DNA of 64,000 nucleotides from Amycolatopsis cihanbeyliensis (GTDB lineage Bacteria > Actinomycetota > Actinomycetes > Mycobacteriales > Pseudonocardiaceae): the NCBI RefSeq assembly GCF_006715045.1, contig NZ_VFML01000001.1:2634501-2698500 (forward strand), in the 5' to 3' direction. Positions 49,635-59,245 of this stretch are shown in pieces. Numbering within the stretch: the first letter of the stretch is position 1; each line of letters starts with the position of its first letter. The notes under the pieces are model-generated. The model ran no database searches and was not told where the DNA came from. It saw only the letters and a list, made by a program, of their open reading frames with translations. Position numbers and translations under genes: made by a program.

Positions 49635-49652
49635 GATCTGGCTGGCGATGTA
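49635..49652. repeat. 18-bp direct repeat, copy 2
   Basis: Exact repeat of 49423-49440. Here it follows the small minus-strand gene and precedes a GAACG palindrome. Confidence 0.8.
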
Positions 49653-49665
49653 TCCGGGAGCCAAT

Positions 49666-49748
49666 GCCCTGAACGGCACGTTCGAGACGGTCAACGTCGC
49701 GAACGGAACATTTGAGCCGTTCAACGTCCTGGAAGCCACGTTCAGGGC
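49666..49748. repeat. GAACG-type palindromic element, copy B
   Basis: Outer arms GCCCTGAACG (49666-49675) and CGTTCAGGGC (49739-49748) are exact complements over 10 bp. Between them lie repeated AACGTCGCGAACG and GTTCAACGTC words. The right arm covers the stop codon of the minus-strand acyl-CoA gene, so the element probably also terminates that transcript. Confidence 0.6.
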
Positions 49749-51673
49749 TCTTCGGACAGCATTGGGGCGGCCAGGAACTGCTCCGGGATGGCGAAAGCGT
49801 CGACCAGGGTTCGGGCTTGGGGGCGCAACTCCTGGCACAGGTCGTTCACGGCGGCGACCACGGCCTTGGCCCTGCTGGCGCTGAGCCTGCCGTGCTCGAG
49901 GAACCAGGCGCGGTCGGCCTCCACGTTGGCCATGACGTACAGGTCGCACACCCGCTCCAGCAGTGCGCGGGCGCCCGCGTCGCCGCAGCGGTCGATGCCG
50001 GCGACGAAAGCCTCCAGCACCACCCGGTCGATATGCGCGCGGGCGGCGTGCAGCACGTGGTCCTGGGCGTCGTTGAACACCCGGAACGGGTCGGTGTCGT
50101 CGGATGCCGCGCGGCGGAGCCTGCGGGCGACCCCGTCGAGCAGGTGCTCCTCGCGATCCTCGAACAGTTTCAGCTGCCAGCCACGGTCGAACAGGGCGTC
50201 CTCGTCGTCCCGGCCGGGTGCGGCGTCCACCAGCCGCTCGATGACCTTGCGGGCGGCCGTGCGCTCGATGACCGCGCCGACGAACTGCTCGGCGACGAAC
50301 CGGGCGGTGGCCATGGTGCCGAGGTCCTCGAAATGATCCCGGTAGCTGGTCAGCAGGCCCTTGGCGACGAGTTGCAACAGCACCGTGTTGTCGCCCTCGA
50401 AGGTGGTGAACACATCGGTGTCCGCCTTCAGCACGGGCAGCAGGTTCTCCGCGAGGTAACCGGCGCCGCCGCAGGCCTCCCGCGCGGCCTGGATGGTGCT
50501 GGTGGCGTGCCAGGTGGCCACCGCCTTGATACCCGCGGCCCTGGACTCGAGCTCCCGCTGCCGGTGCTCGTCGTAGCTGCCGCCGCTCTGCAACTCGTCC
50601 AGCGCGTCCACCAGTTCCTCCTGCGCGAAGTGCAGCGCGTAGCTGGTGGCCAGCGCGGGCAGCAGGCAACGCTGGTGCGCCAGATAGTCCAGGATCGCCA
50701 CCTCGTGGCCGTCCGGGTGCCAGAACTGGCGCCGCGTCTCGCCGTAACGCACGGCGATCGCCAGCGCCCGCTTGGTGGCGCTGCCCGCGCTGCCCGCCAC
50801 GCTCACCCGGCCGCGGATCAGCGTGCCGAGCATGGTGAAGAACCGCCGGTTGTCGCTGTCGATGGGGCTGGAGTACGTCCCGTCCGGGGCCACGTCGCCG
50901 TACTGGTTCAGCAACGCCGTACGCGGCACCCGGACCTCGTCGAAGACCAGCCGCCCGTTGTCCACCCCGTTCAGCCCGGCCTTACGGCCACAGTCGGAGA
51001 TGCGCACGCCGGCGCACGGCCGGCCCCGCTCGTCCCGGATGGGCACCAGGAAGGCGTGCACGCCACGGCTGCCACCTTCCGTGATCAACTGGGCGAACAC
51101 CACCGCCATCCGGCCGTCCCTGGCGGCATTGCCGATGTAGTCCTTGCGCGCCGCCTGGTCCGGCGTGTTGATCACGAACTCCTGGGTACCCGGATCGTAG
51201 GTCGCCGTGGTGCGCAGGTGCTGCACATCGGACCCGTGCCCGGTCTCGGTCATCGCGAAGCAGCCGGGTAACTCGAGATCCATGATCGGGCGCAGGTAGC
51301 GCTCGTGGTGTTCGGCGGTGCCCAGCAACTGCACGGCCCCGCCGAACAGGCCCCACTGCACACCGGCCTTGACCATCAGGGACAGGTCGCCGAACGCGAG
51401 CATCTCGAAGGAGGTGAGCGACCCGCCGATGTCGCCACCGCCGCCGTACTCCGGCGAGAACCCCAGCCGGGGCCGCCCGCTCCTCGCCAGCTCGTGCAAC
51501 TGGTCCAGCACCTGCGCGCGGTGCTGCTCCACATCCAGGTCACACGCGTCCCGGAAGCGGGTGTCCGCCATCTCGGCGCGGATCGCCCTGCGGACACCAG
51601 CCCACTTGCCGTCCAGCACGGCCGTCAGCACGTTCGGATCGACCGAGGCGGAGACCTCGGGAGTCGCCGTCAT
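49742..51673 (-). CDS. acyl-CoA dehydrogenase / acyl-CoA oxidase-like flavoprotein
   Basis: A 643-residue enzyme with the acyl-CoA dehydrogenase core (CFAMTETGHGSDVQHLRT for flavin and substrate contacts, then the Glu region TFEGDNTVLLQLVAKGLL) followed by a 200-residue C-terminal extension typical of acyl-CoA oxidases. It should introduce a 2,3-double bond in an acyl-CoA. No other beta-oxidation gene is adjacent. The ATG at 51673 has GGAGGGGC upstream. The region further upstream contains the paired CGTTTAAC / CGATTTAAC boxes shared with the protease promoter. Confidence 0.88.
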   Translation of the reverse strand: MTATPEVSASVDPNVLTAVLDGKWAGVRRAIRAEMADTRFRDACDLDVEQHRAQVLDQLHELARSGRPRLGFSPEYGGGGDIGGSLTSFEMLAFGDLSLMVKAGVQWGLFGGAVQLLGTAEHHERYLRPIMDLELPGCFAMTETGHGSDVQHLRTTATYDPGTQEFVINTPDQAARKDYIGNAARDGRMAVVFAQLITEGGSRGVHAFLVPIRDERGRPCAGVRISDCGRKAGLNGVDNGRLVFDEVRVPRTALLNQYGDVAPDGTYSSPIDSDNRRFFTMLGTLIRGRVSVAGSAGSATKRALAIAVRYGETRRQFWHPDGHEVAILDYLAHQRCLLPALATSYALHFAQEELVDALDELQSGGSYDEHRQRELESRAAGIKAVATWHATSTIQAAREACGGAGYLAENLLPVLKADTDVFTTFEGDNTVLLQLVAKGLLTSYRDHFEDLGTMATARFVAEQFVGAVIERTAARKVIERLVDAAPGRDDEDALFDRGWQLKLFEDREEHLLDGVARRLRRAASDDTDPFRVFNDAQDHVLHAARAHIDRVVLEAFVAGIDRCGDAGARALLERVCDLYVMANVEADRAWFLEHGRLSASRAKAVVAAVNDLCQELRPQARTLVDAFAIPEQFLAAPMLSEEP

Positions 51674-51826
51674 CCTGCCCCTCCGATGCGAGTCGATGTT
51701 CCCGTCCAGGGTGCCGCAGCCGCACCGGACTCGCAGGCCGAACAGACCTCCCGGCGAGCGGTCAAGCTCCTCGTCGATGAATACGTATACCTAGTTTATG
51801 CCGACGAAGCCACGAGCTCCGGTTCG

Positions 51827-51869
51827 GTTAAATCGACGGTACCGCCAATTCTGTTTCGGGTGTTAAACG
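51827..51869 (-). promoter_or_regulatory. paired AT-rich boxes upstream of the acyl-CoA gene
   Basis: On the minus strand, CGTTTAAC (51869-51862), 26 bases, then CGATTTAAC (51835-51827). The identical pair with identical spacing occurs at 52901-52943 on the plus strand. Between them lies the HTH gene, and each pair reads towards the outward gene. These AT-rich words stand out strongly in this GC-rich context. Confidence 0.6.
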
Positions 51870-51918
51870 TGATCTGACAAACCACGTCAGGTGGGCGGCG
51901 GCAACCAGCGGAGGCGTG

Positions 51919-52890
51919 ATGTCGGCTCGAGCACTCACCGGAAACACCGACGAACACCTGCATGACGAGCTGCGCCAGGCACTTCGGACCGGCCCGTTCC
52001 CCTCCGCGCTGCACCTGGCGATCGAATCCAGCGGATTCACCCTGGACGAGATCCAGGTCTGGCTGGCCGAACGCGGGGCGAGGGTGAGCGTACCGACGCT
52101 CAGTTACTGGCGCCGCGGGCGCAGCAGGCCGGAGCGTGCCGGGTCACTGCGCGCGGTGCGCCTGCTGGAGCAACTGTTCGAGCTGCCTGCCGACTCGCTG
52201 GTCTCGTTACTGGGCCCGCGCAGGCCACGCGGGCGGTGGGTCGGGCACGTTCCCGGCAGCATGGACCTGGCCATGCTCTGGCACGACTCCCGCCCGATCG
52301 ACCTGCTGAACGCGGTGGGGGCTCCCCCGCGCAGCGTGGTGAGCAGGATCAGCACCCAGGTCAGTGTCACGATCGACCGCGAACGGCGCGCACGGTCGGT
52401 CCACCTGCGGGAGCTCGTCCGGGCCAATGTGGACCGGGTGTCCCGCTGTGGGGTGCTCTACTGGGCGCACGAGGACCCGGCGAACCCGCCCACGCTGGCC
52501 GGGGTCCGGTACTGCCGGGCCGGCAGGGTCCAGGCCGACCGGCCGGTCGGCCTGATCGCCGCCGAGCTGATCCTCGACCGGATGCTGGACGCAGGGGAGC
52601 CCGCCTTGCTGGAGTACGAGTGGCACTTCTCGCCGGGCGCTCCGATGGTGAACTACGATCACCGGTTCCCCGAGCCGGTCAAGGAGTACGTCCTCCAGGT
52701 GCGGTTCGAACCGGACGCCGTGCCGGCGCGTTGCCGCCGGTACGAGCGGCGCACCGTGACCGCGCCCGAGGGCAACGGCCGCGAGCTGTGGATCGGCGGG
52801 TCGAACACCGCGCTGGTCGCCGACTGGGACCTGCCCGCCGGGATCGTCGGCATGCGGTGGGACTGGCCTGCCGCCGGCCTGGTGAATTGA
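51919..52890 (+). CDS. helix-turn-helix regulator with C-terminal sensor-like domain
   Basis: A 323-residue protein. Residues about 20-95 form an HTH unit (SGFTLDEIQVWLAERG, then VSVPTLSYWRRGRSRP), of the kind used to select a DNA site. The rest (100-323) is a beta-rich domain (LLEYEWHFSPGAPM, ELWIGGSN) that I do not recognise; it may bind a ligand. ATG at 51919 is preferred over GTG at 51916 because GGAGG ends four bases before the ATG. The gene is flanked by mirror-image paired boxes facing the acyl-CoA gene and the protease pair, which makes it their likely regulator. Confidence 0.78.
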   Translation: MSARALTGNTDEHLHDELRQALRTGPFPSALHLAIESSGFTLDEIQVWLAERGARVSVPTLSYWRRGRSRPERAGSLRAVRLLEQLFELPADSLVSLLGPRRPRGRWVGHVPGSMDLAMLWHDSRPIDLLNAVGAPPRSVVSRISTQVSVTIDRERRARSVHLRELVRANVDRVSRCGVLYWAHEDPANPPTLAGVRYCRAGRVQADRPVGLIAAELILDRMLDAGEPALLEYEWHFSPGAPMVNYDHRFPEPVKEYVLQVRFEPDAVPARCRRYERRTVTAPEGNGRELWIGGSNTALVADWDLPAGIVGMRWDWPAAGLVN

Positions 52891-52900
52891 CCCGGAAAAC

Positions 52901-52943
52901 CGTTTAACAGTATTGCCGGACTCGACTGACGAACCGATTTAAC
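52901..52943 (+). promoter_or_regulatory. paired AT-rich boxes upstream of the tandem proteases
   Basis: CGTTTAAC (52901-52908), 26 bases, then CGATTTAAC (52935-52943), 67 bases before the protease start. Word order and spacing match 51869-51827 on the other strand. A second feature, GACTCG-N18-CGAGTC (52919-52948), overlaps it. Confidence 0.6.
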
Positions 52944-53010
52944 GAGTCTGTTCCGCTGATGTTCTCCCGCTTACCGTCCTCCGTGACAATCCTGATCGCA
53001 GGAGGCGAAA

Positions 53011-54798
53011 TTGAGAAAGTGGAAATCACGCGCCCTCGCGTCCACGCTCGCTGTCGCGGCGAGTGCGGGACTCGCGATGACGCAGGCGGTGACCGCCACG
53101 GCGGCACAGCCGGAGGAACCGGTCGTCAGTAACGCCGACCGTCCGGTCGAGGGGACCTACCTGGTCACCCTGGCCGCGAACAGCCAGGCCGCGCGGTCGG
53201 CCGCGGGAACCGAACGGGCCACGCACGCCCTCGTCGAGGAGTACGGGGGCACGCTGGACGCCGTCCTCACCGCGACCATGCGGGGCTATGTGGTGGAGCA
53301 CCTGCCCGAACGGCAGGCACGGCGGCTCGCCGCCGATCCCGGGGTGGCCGAGGTGCGGCAGAGCGGCCGGGCCGGCATCGGTGGTCCCGGCGGCACCCAG
53401 CAAAACCCCCGGAACTGGGGCCTGGACCGGATCGACCAGCGGGACCGGCCCATGGACGACAGCTACACCTACCCCAATGACGGGGAGGGCACGACGGTCT
53501 ACATCGTGGACACCGGCATCCGCTACAGCCACCAGGAGTTCGGCGGCCGGGCCTCGTTCGGTGTCGACCTGGATGCCGATCCCAACGGCGGCGAGGACTG
53601 CAACAACCACGGCACGCACGTCTCCGGCATCGTCGGCGGCGAGACCCGCGGCGTCGCCAAGGCCGTCGACCTCGTCTCGGTCCGCGTCCTGGGCTGTGAC
53701 GGCTACGGCGAGGACGTCGACGTGGTCAAGGCGGCCGAGTGGATCACCAAGAACGCCGAACAGCCCGCGGTGGCGAACCTCAGCGTCTACACCGGGGATC
53801 CGGATATCGCGGTGAACGCCATCCGGAACTCGATCTCCTCGGGTGTGCAGTGGTCGCTGATCACCGGGAACAACGGCGGCGACGCCTGCGACTACGGGCC
53901 CGGCGGCCAGGTTCCCTCCGCCCTCCAGGTCGGCAACTCCACCAGCAACGACACCCGCCGGTTCGACTCGAATGCCGGCCGCTGTATGGACCTGTTCGCA
54001 CCGGGCACGAACATCGACTCGGCCTTCCGCGGCAGTGACTCCTCCTACGGCACGCTCAGCGGTACCTCGATGGCCGCACCGCATGTGGCCGGCGCGATGG
54101 CGCTACGGCTGCACGACGCCCCGGGCAGCAGCTCGGCGCAGCTGCACTCGTGGATCATGGACAACGCGAGCACCGGCAAGCTGTCCGGGCTTTCCGGCGA
54201 CACCCCCAACAAGCTGCTGTACGTGCCGAACGACGGTTCCCAGCCCCCGGGCGACCCGACCGCCGAGTTCACCGCCTCCTGCCCTGACGAGTCTCTGACC
54301 TGCACCTTCGACGCCGCCAACTCGTCGGATCCGGACGGTTCCATCAGCTCCTACGCCTGGGACTTCGGCGACGGCACCACCGGCGACGGCCGGACCCCCG
54401 AGCACACCTACGCCGAGAAGGGCACCTACTCGGTCGAGCTCACCGTCACCGACGACGAGGGCAACACCGACACGGCCACGCGGCAGGTGCGCGTCGGCGA
54501 GCCGGGCGGTGGGCAGGAGCCTGCGGCGAGCTTCACCGTGAACTGCCAGTCCCTCGACTGCGCCTTCGACGCCACCGCATCCACCGACCCCGACGGCACC
54601 ATCACCACCTACGCCTGGAACTTCGGCGACGGCACCACCGGCAACGGAACCACCACCACCCACACCTACCCCAGCCAAACCGACACCTACACCGCAACCC
54701 TCACCGTCACCGACAACAACGGCAACACCGCCACCACCAACCGCACCATCCAATGCTGGGCCTTCGGCACCAGCCAGGGCTTCTGCTTCAGCCACTGA
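53011..54798 (+). CDS. secreted S8 subtilisin-family protease with two PKD domains
   Basis: A 595-residue secreted protease, starting at TTG after AGGAGG. Signal peptide to about residue 31 (ending TAA); I9 prodomain (GTYLVTLAANS, about 45-120); peptidase S8 with Asp167 (VDTGI), His200 (HGTHVSG) and Ser353 (GTSMAAPH); then two PKD domains (about 415-500 and 505-585), each with a Cys pair; and a terminal CWAFGTSQGFCF motif. The last 269 coding bases are repeated exactly in the next gene. The two genes are 30 bases apart and probably form an operon. Confidence 0.93.
   Translation: MRKWKSRALASTLAVAASAGLAMTQAVTATAAQPEEPVVSNADRPVEGTYLVTLAANSQAARSAAGTERATHALVEEYGGTLDAVLTATMRGYVVEHLPERQARRLAADPGVAEVRQSGRAGIGGPGGTQQNPRNWGLDRIDQRDRPMDDSYTYPNDGEGTTVYIVDTGIRYSHQEFGGRASFGVDLDADPNGGEDCNNHGTHVSGIVGGETRGVAKAVDLVSVRVLGCDGYGEDVDVVKAAEWITKNAEQPAVANLSVYTGDPDIAVNAIRNSISSGVQWSLITGNNGGDACDYGPGGQVPSALQVGNSTSNDTRRFDSNAGRCMDLFAPGTNIDSAFRGSDSSYGTLSGTSMAAPHVAGAMALRLHDAPGSSSAQLHSWIMDNASTGKLSGLSGDTPNKLLYVPNDGSQPPGDPTAEFTASCPDESLTCTFDAANSSDPDGSISSYAWDFGDGTTGDGRTPEHTYAEKGTYSVELTVTDDEGNTDTATRQVRVGEPGGGQEPAASFTVNCQSLDCAFDATASTDPDGTITTYAWNFGDGTTGNGTTTTHTYPSQTDTYTATLTVTDNNGNTATTNRTIQCWAFGTSQGFCFSH
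54524..54792 (+). repeat. 269-bp perfect direct repeat, copy 1 (PKD domain tail)
   Basis: Identical base for base to 55682-55950, offset 1158. It encodes the second PKD domain and the CWAFGTSQGFCF end of the S8 protease. Identity at synonymous positions shows recent duplication or ongoing gene conversion. Confidence 0.95.
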
Positions 54799-54828
54799 AC
54801 CCGCCTGAAACCCTGCAAAGGAAAATCC

Positions 54829-55956
54829 ATGAAGCGAATCACGAAGGCCCTGTGCACAGCGGGGTTGGCGATCGGGCTGGCGTCCATTGCGCCGCCCGCC
54901 CTCGCCGACCCGCCCGGATCCGAGAGCCCGGGAGCGACCCCACAGGTGATCAACGGGACACCGGCCACGGTGTCGGAGTTCCCGTTCATCATCTCGCAAC
55001 ACCGCACCGGCGGAGCCAGGGACGCCGAACAGTCCTGCACCGGCTCGGTGGTCGCCGAGCGTGCCGTGCTGATCGCGGCACACTGCAAGTTCGCCCAGGG
55101 TGAGCCCAAGTATCTGATCTACGGCCGGGACGACCTCGCGAACACCGGCGAGGGGACCCGGATCGAGATCGAGGAGTACCGCGTACACCCCGACTACAAC
55201 CCCAACGACGGCTGGCGGACCGGGCACGACGTCGCGGTGATCTTCACCGAGACCGACATCCCGACACCGGAGGGGATGGCCTACCCCGAGATCGCGGACT
55301 CCGGCGACTCGCTGCCGCTGGGCACCGAGGGAACCACGGTCGGCTACGGCATGACCGACAAGGACGACAACGAGCGGAACACCCGGCTCTACAAGACGAC
55401 CCTGCCGACCGTGGAAGGGCAGAACTGCAAGAACATCAACTTCCATTACGACCCCAGGTACATGATGTGCAGCGGGTACGGGGACGGACGCACCGGCCTG
55501 TGCCGCGGCGACAGCGGCGGCCCCTGGCTGCATGACGGCAGGATCTACGGCGTGTTCTCCTGGCTGCGCACCGACTGCGCCTCCTACGACGCGCATGCGC
55601 GGATGCACAGCGTGCTGGGCGACTGGGCGAACGAGCAGATCGGCGACTCACCTGACCCGCCCGGTGAGGGCGAGGAGCCCACGGCGAGCTTCACCGTGAA
55701 CTGCCAGTCCCTCGACTGCGCCTTCGACGCCACCGCATCCACCGACCCCGACGGCACCATCACCACCTACGCCTGGAACTTCGGCGACGGCACCACCGGC
55801 AACGGAACCACCACCACCCACACCTACCCCAGCCAAACCGACACCTACACCGCAACCCTCACCGTCACCGACAACAACGGCAACACCGCCACCACCAACC
55901 GCACCATCCAATGCTGGGCCTTCGGCACCAGCCAGGGCTTCTGCTTCAGCAGCTAG
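54829..55956 (+). CDS. secreted S1-family serine protease with C-terminal PKD domain
   Basis: A 375-residue secreted protease. Signal peptide about 1-26 (ending ALA); a short propeptide; mature start probably VINGTPATVSEFPF. Triad: His85 (AAHC), Asp134 (GHDVAVIF) and Ser229 (GDSGGPW). The residue at the trypsin-189 position is Gly, so basic specificity is not expected. The residue before VING is Gln, so activation must come from something other than a trypsin-like enzyme; the coupled S8 protease is an obvious candidate. It ends in the same PKD and CWAFGTSQGFCF tail as its neighbour. Confidence 0.92.
   Translation: MKRITKALCTAGLAIGLASIAPPALADPPGSESPGATPQVINGTPATVSEFPFIISQHRTGGARDAEQSCTGSVVAERAVLIAAHCKFAQGEPKYLIYGRDDLANTGEGTRIEIEEYRVHPDYNPNDGWRTGHDVAVIFTETDIPTPEGMAYPEIADSGDSLPLGTEGTTVGYGMTDKDDNERNTRLYKTTLPTVEGQNCKNINFHYDPRYMMCSGYGDGRTGLCRGDSGGPWLHDGRIYGVFSWLRTDCASYDAHARMHSVLGDWANEQIGDSPDPPGEGEEPTASFTVNCQSLDCAFDATASTDPDGTITTYAWNFGDGTTGNGTTTTHTYPSQTDTYTATLTVTDNNGNTATTNRTIQCWAFGTSQGFCFSS
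55682..55950 (+). repeat. 269-bp perfect direct repeat, copy 2 (PKD domain tail)
   Basis: Second exact copy of 54524-54792, here at the 3' end of the S1 protease. The copies diverge at once on both sides (G versus A before, C versus A after). Confidence 0.95.
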
Positions 55957-55964
55957 CCCGCCCC

Positions 55965-56005
55965 CGTGCTGGGGGAGGTGTGACAGGGACGCCTCCCCCA
56001 GCACG
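55965..56005. terminator. bidirectional terminator hairpin
   Basis: CGTGCTGGGGGAGG (from 55965) pairs with CCTCCCCCAGCACG (to 56005) across a short loop. It closes the protease operon and faces the convergent gene ending at 56020. Confidence 0.85.
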
Positions 56006-56019
56006 TTCTCCCTTCGTGC

Positions 56020-56616
56020 TCAACCGAGGTCCGGGCCCTTGGCCCGCAATTCGTCCACTGTGGACATGGCGTGGCGGAGTTCCGCGAGCCATTCCTCGGC
56101 GTGCTCCCCGACCAGCCGGACCGCCCAGGCGAGCGCGTCCGAACGGGACCGCGCCACCCCGGCGTCGACCAGCGTGTCCAGCACCTTCCGCTCCGGCTGC
56201 CGCAGCCGGGTCATCACCGGCGCGGCCAGGGTGGTGAACAGCTCCTCGCTGCCACCCAGCCGCGCGCCCCAGGCAACCTTGCGCTGGTAACGGTGCTCGG
56301 CCTGCCGGGCGATCTCGATCCGCTCCTCGCGGGTCTCCTCCCGGAACCGGCTGATCCGGCCCGCCTCCGCGGCGGCGCGGGCGGCCTCGTCCTCGTACTC
56401 CTCGGTCAGCGCGGGCAGCTCGCCGACCACGATGATCTCGTCGCGGTCCACGGTCACCTCCGGCGCGCCGGCGAACCACCCCTCCGGCAACCTCCCGGCG
56501 AACCAGGCCGCGGCGTCCTCCGCACCGGGGACCTCGCTGCCCCCTTTGCCGCGCCAACCGCGACCGCCGTGCCAACCCCGTCCCATGTATCCCTCCACCG
56601 TGACGTGCGTCCGCAT
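56020..56616 (-). CDS. hypothetical protein with ribbon-helix-helix-like region
   Basis: A 198-residue protein. An N-terminal Gly/Trp/Arg-rich segment (GRGWHGGRGWRGKGG) is followed by an acidic helical middle and a C-terminal part (RKVLDTLVDAGVARSRSDAL, AWAVRLVGEH) that resembles the helix-turn-helix of CopG/RHH proteins. Function unknown; DNA binding is a guess. ATG at 56616 is preferred over ATG at 56628 because GGAGG lies five bases before it. Directly repeated ATTAC boxes upstream (56631-56643) may be an operator. Confidence 0.7.
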   Translation of the reverse strand: MRTHVTVEGYMGRGWHGGRGWRGKGGSEVPGAEDAAAWFAGRLPEGWFAGAPEVTVDRDEIIVVGELPALTEEYEDEAARAAAEAGRISRFREETREERIEIARQAEHRYQRKVAWGARLGGSEELFTTLAAPVMTRLRQPERKVLDTLVDAGVARSRSDALAWAVRLVGEHAEEWLAELRHAMSTVDELRAKGPDLG

Positions 56617-56630
56617 GTCCGCCTCCAATG

Positions 56631-56643
56631 ATTACATAATTAC
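56631..56643. promoter_or_regulatory. direct ATTAC boxes upstream of the hypothetical gene
   Basis: ATTAC occurs at 56631-56635 and 56639-56643 (GTAAT-N3-GTAAT on the minus strand) in an AT-rich patch 15 bases before the ATG. It could be an autoregulatory site or promoter core. Confidence 0.35.
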
Positions 56644-56720
56644 TCTCCTACGAACGCTACGCCGAAATCAGGCCAAGCGAGGACGTCGTTCGCCGCGGGC
56701 GGAAACCGCGGTCGAACGAC

Positions 56721-56800
56721 CCTGAACGGCACTTTCCGGACGCCGAACGTCACAAACGCCACGTTCGCGACGTTCGGCGTCGCGAACGCCACGTTCAGCG
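56721..56800. repeat. GAACG-type palindromic element, copy C (also terminator of the YyaL-like gene)
   Basis: It contains CGTTCGCGACG (56762-56772), a TTCGG loop, and CGTCGCGAACG (56778-56788), a perfect 11-bp hairpin. Flanking words CTGAACGGCA (left) and CCACGTTCAG (right) match copy B. It lies just beyond the stop of the minus-strand gene at 56817 and would terminate it. Confidence 0.65.
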
Positions 56801-56816
56801 CACTGCCGGGAGGGGG

Positions 56817-58826
<2,010 letters not shown>

Positions 58827-58895
58827 GCCTCCAGGGTGACACGGGAAAACGACCCGTGTGCGCTCGCGCCGTCCGTCCGGCTCGGGAACCGTCTC

Positions 58896-59237
58896 TCAGG
58901 TGCGCTGGCCCTGCTCCTGGTCGGTGGCCTCCGCGCGCTGTTCCGGCTCGGCGGGCTCGGGGTCCCCGGCGGCGCCGGTCGCGGACTCCGCATCGGCCCG
59001 GTCGCCCTCGTCGTCGCCCTCGCGCTCGGCGGGCGCCTCCTTGTCGAAGCTGGCGGGGAGGCGCTTGAGGTGCTTGGTCATCGAGCGGACCAGCAGCGCG
59101 ACCGCGATCAGGAAGAGGATCAGCACCAGCAGGCCGACCGGGGAGGACTTGCCGAAGTCCTGGCCCTGGCCACCGCCGTCTCCGCCGTCCGGTTGCTGCT
59201 GCGCCAGCAGCATGACGGCGGACTGCACGGGGGCCAT
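58896..59237 (-). CDS. small single-helix membrane protein downstream of mca
   Basis: A 113-residue protein: a Gln/Gly-rich N-terminus, one membrane helix (VGLLVLILFLIAVALLV, about residues 33-50), a basic stretch MTKHLKRLP, and an acidic C-terminal tail. It corresponds in position and layout to M. tuberculosis Rv1083, a small conserved protein next to mca (from memory). Function unknown. The start is either ATG 59237 or GTG 59243, just after the mca stop, so it is cotranscribed with mca. Confidence 0.75.
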   Translation of the reverse strand: MAPVQSAVMLLAQQQPDGGDGGGQGQDFGKSSPVGLLVLILFLIAVALLVRSMTKHLKRLPASFDKEAPAEREGDDEGDRADAESATGAAGDPEPAEPEQRAEATDQEQGQRT

Positions 59238-59245
59238 AAGCACGG

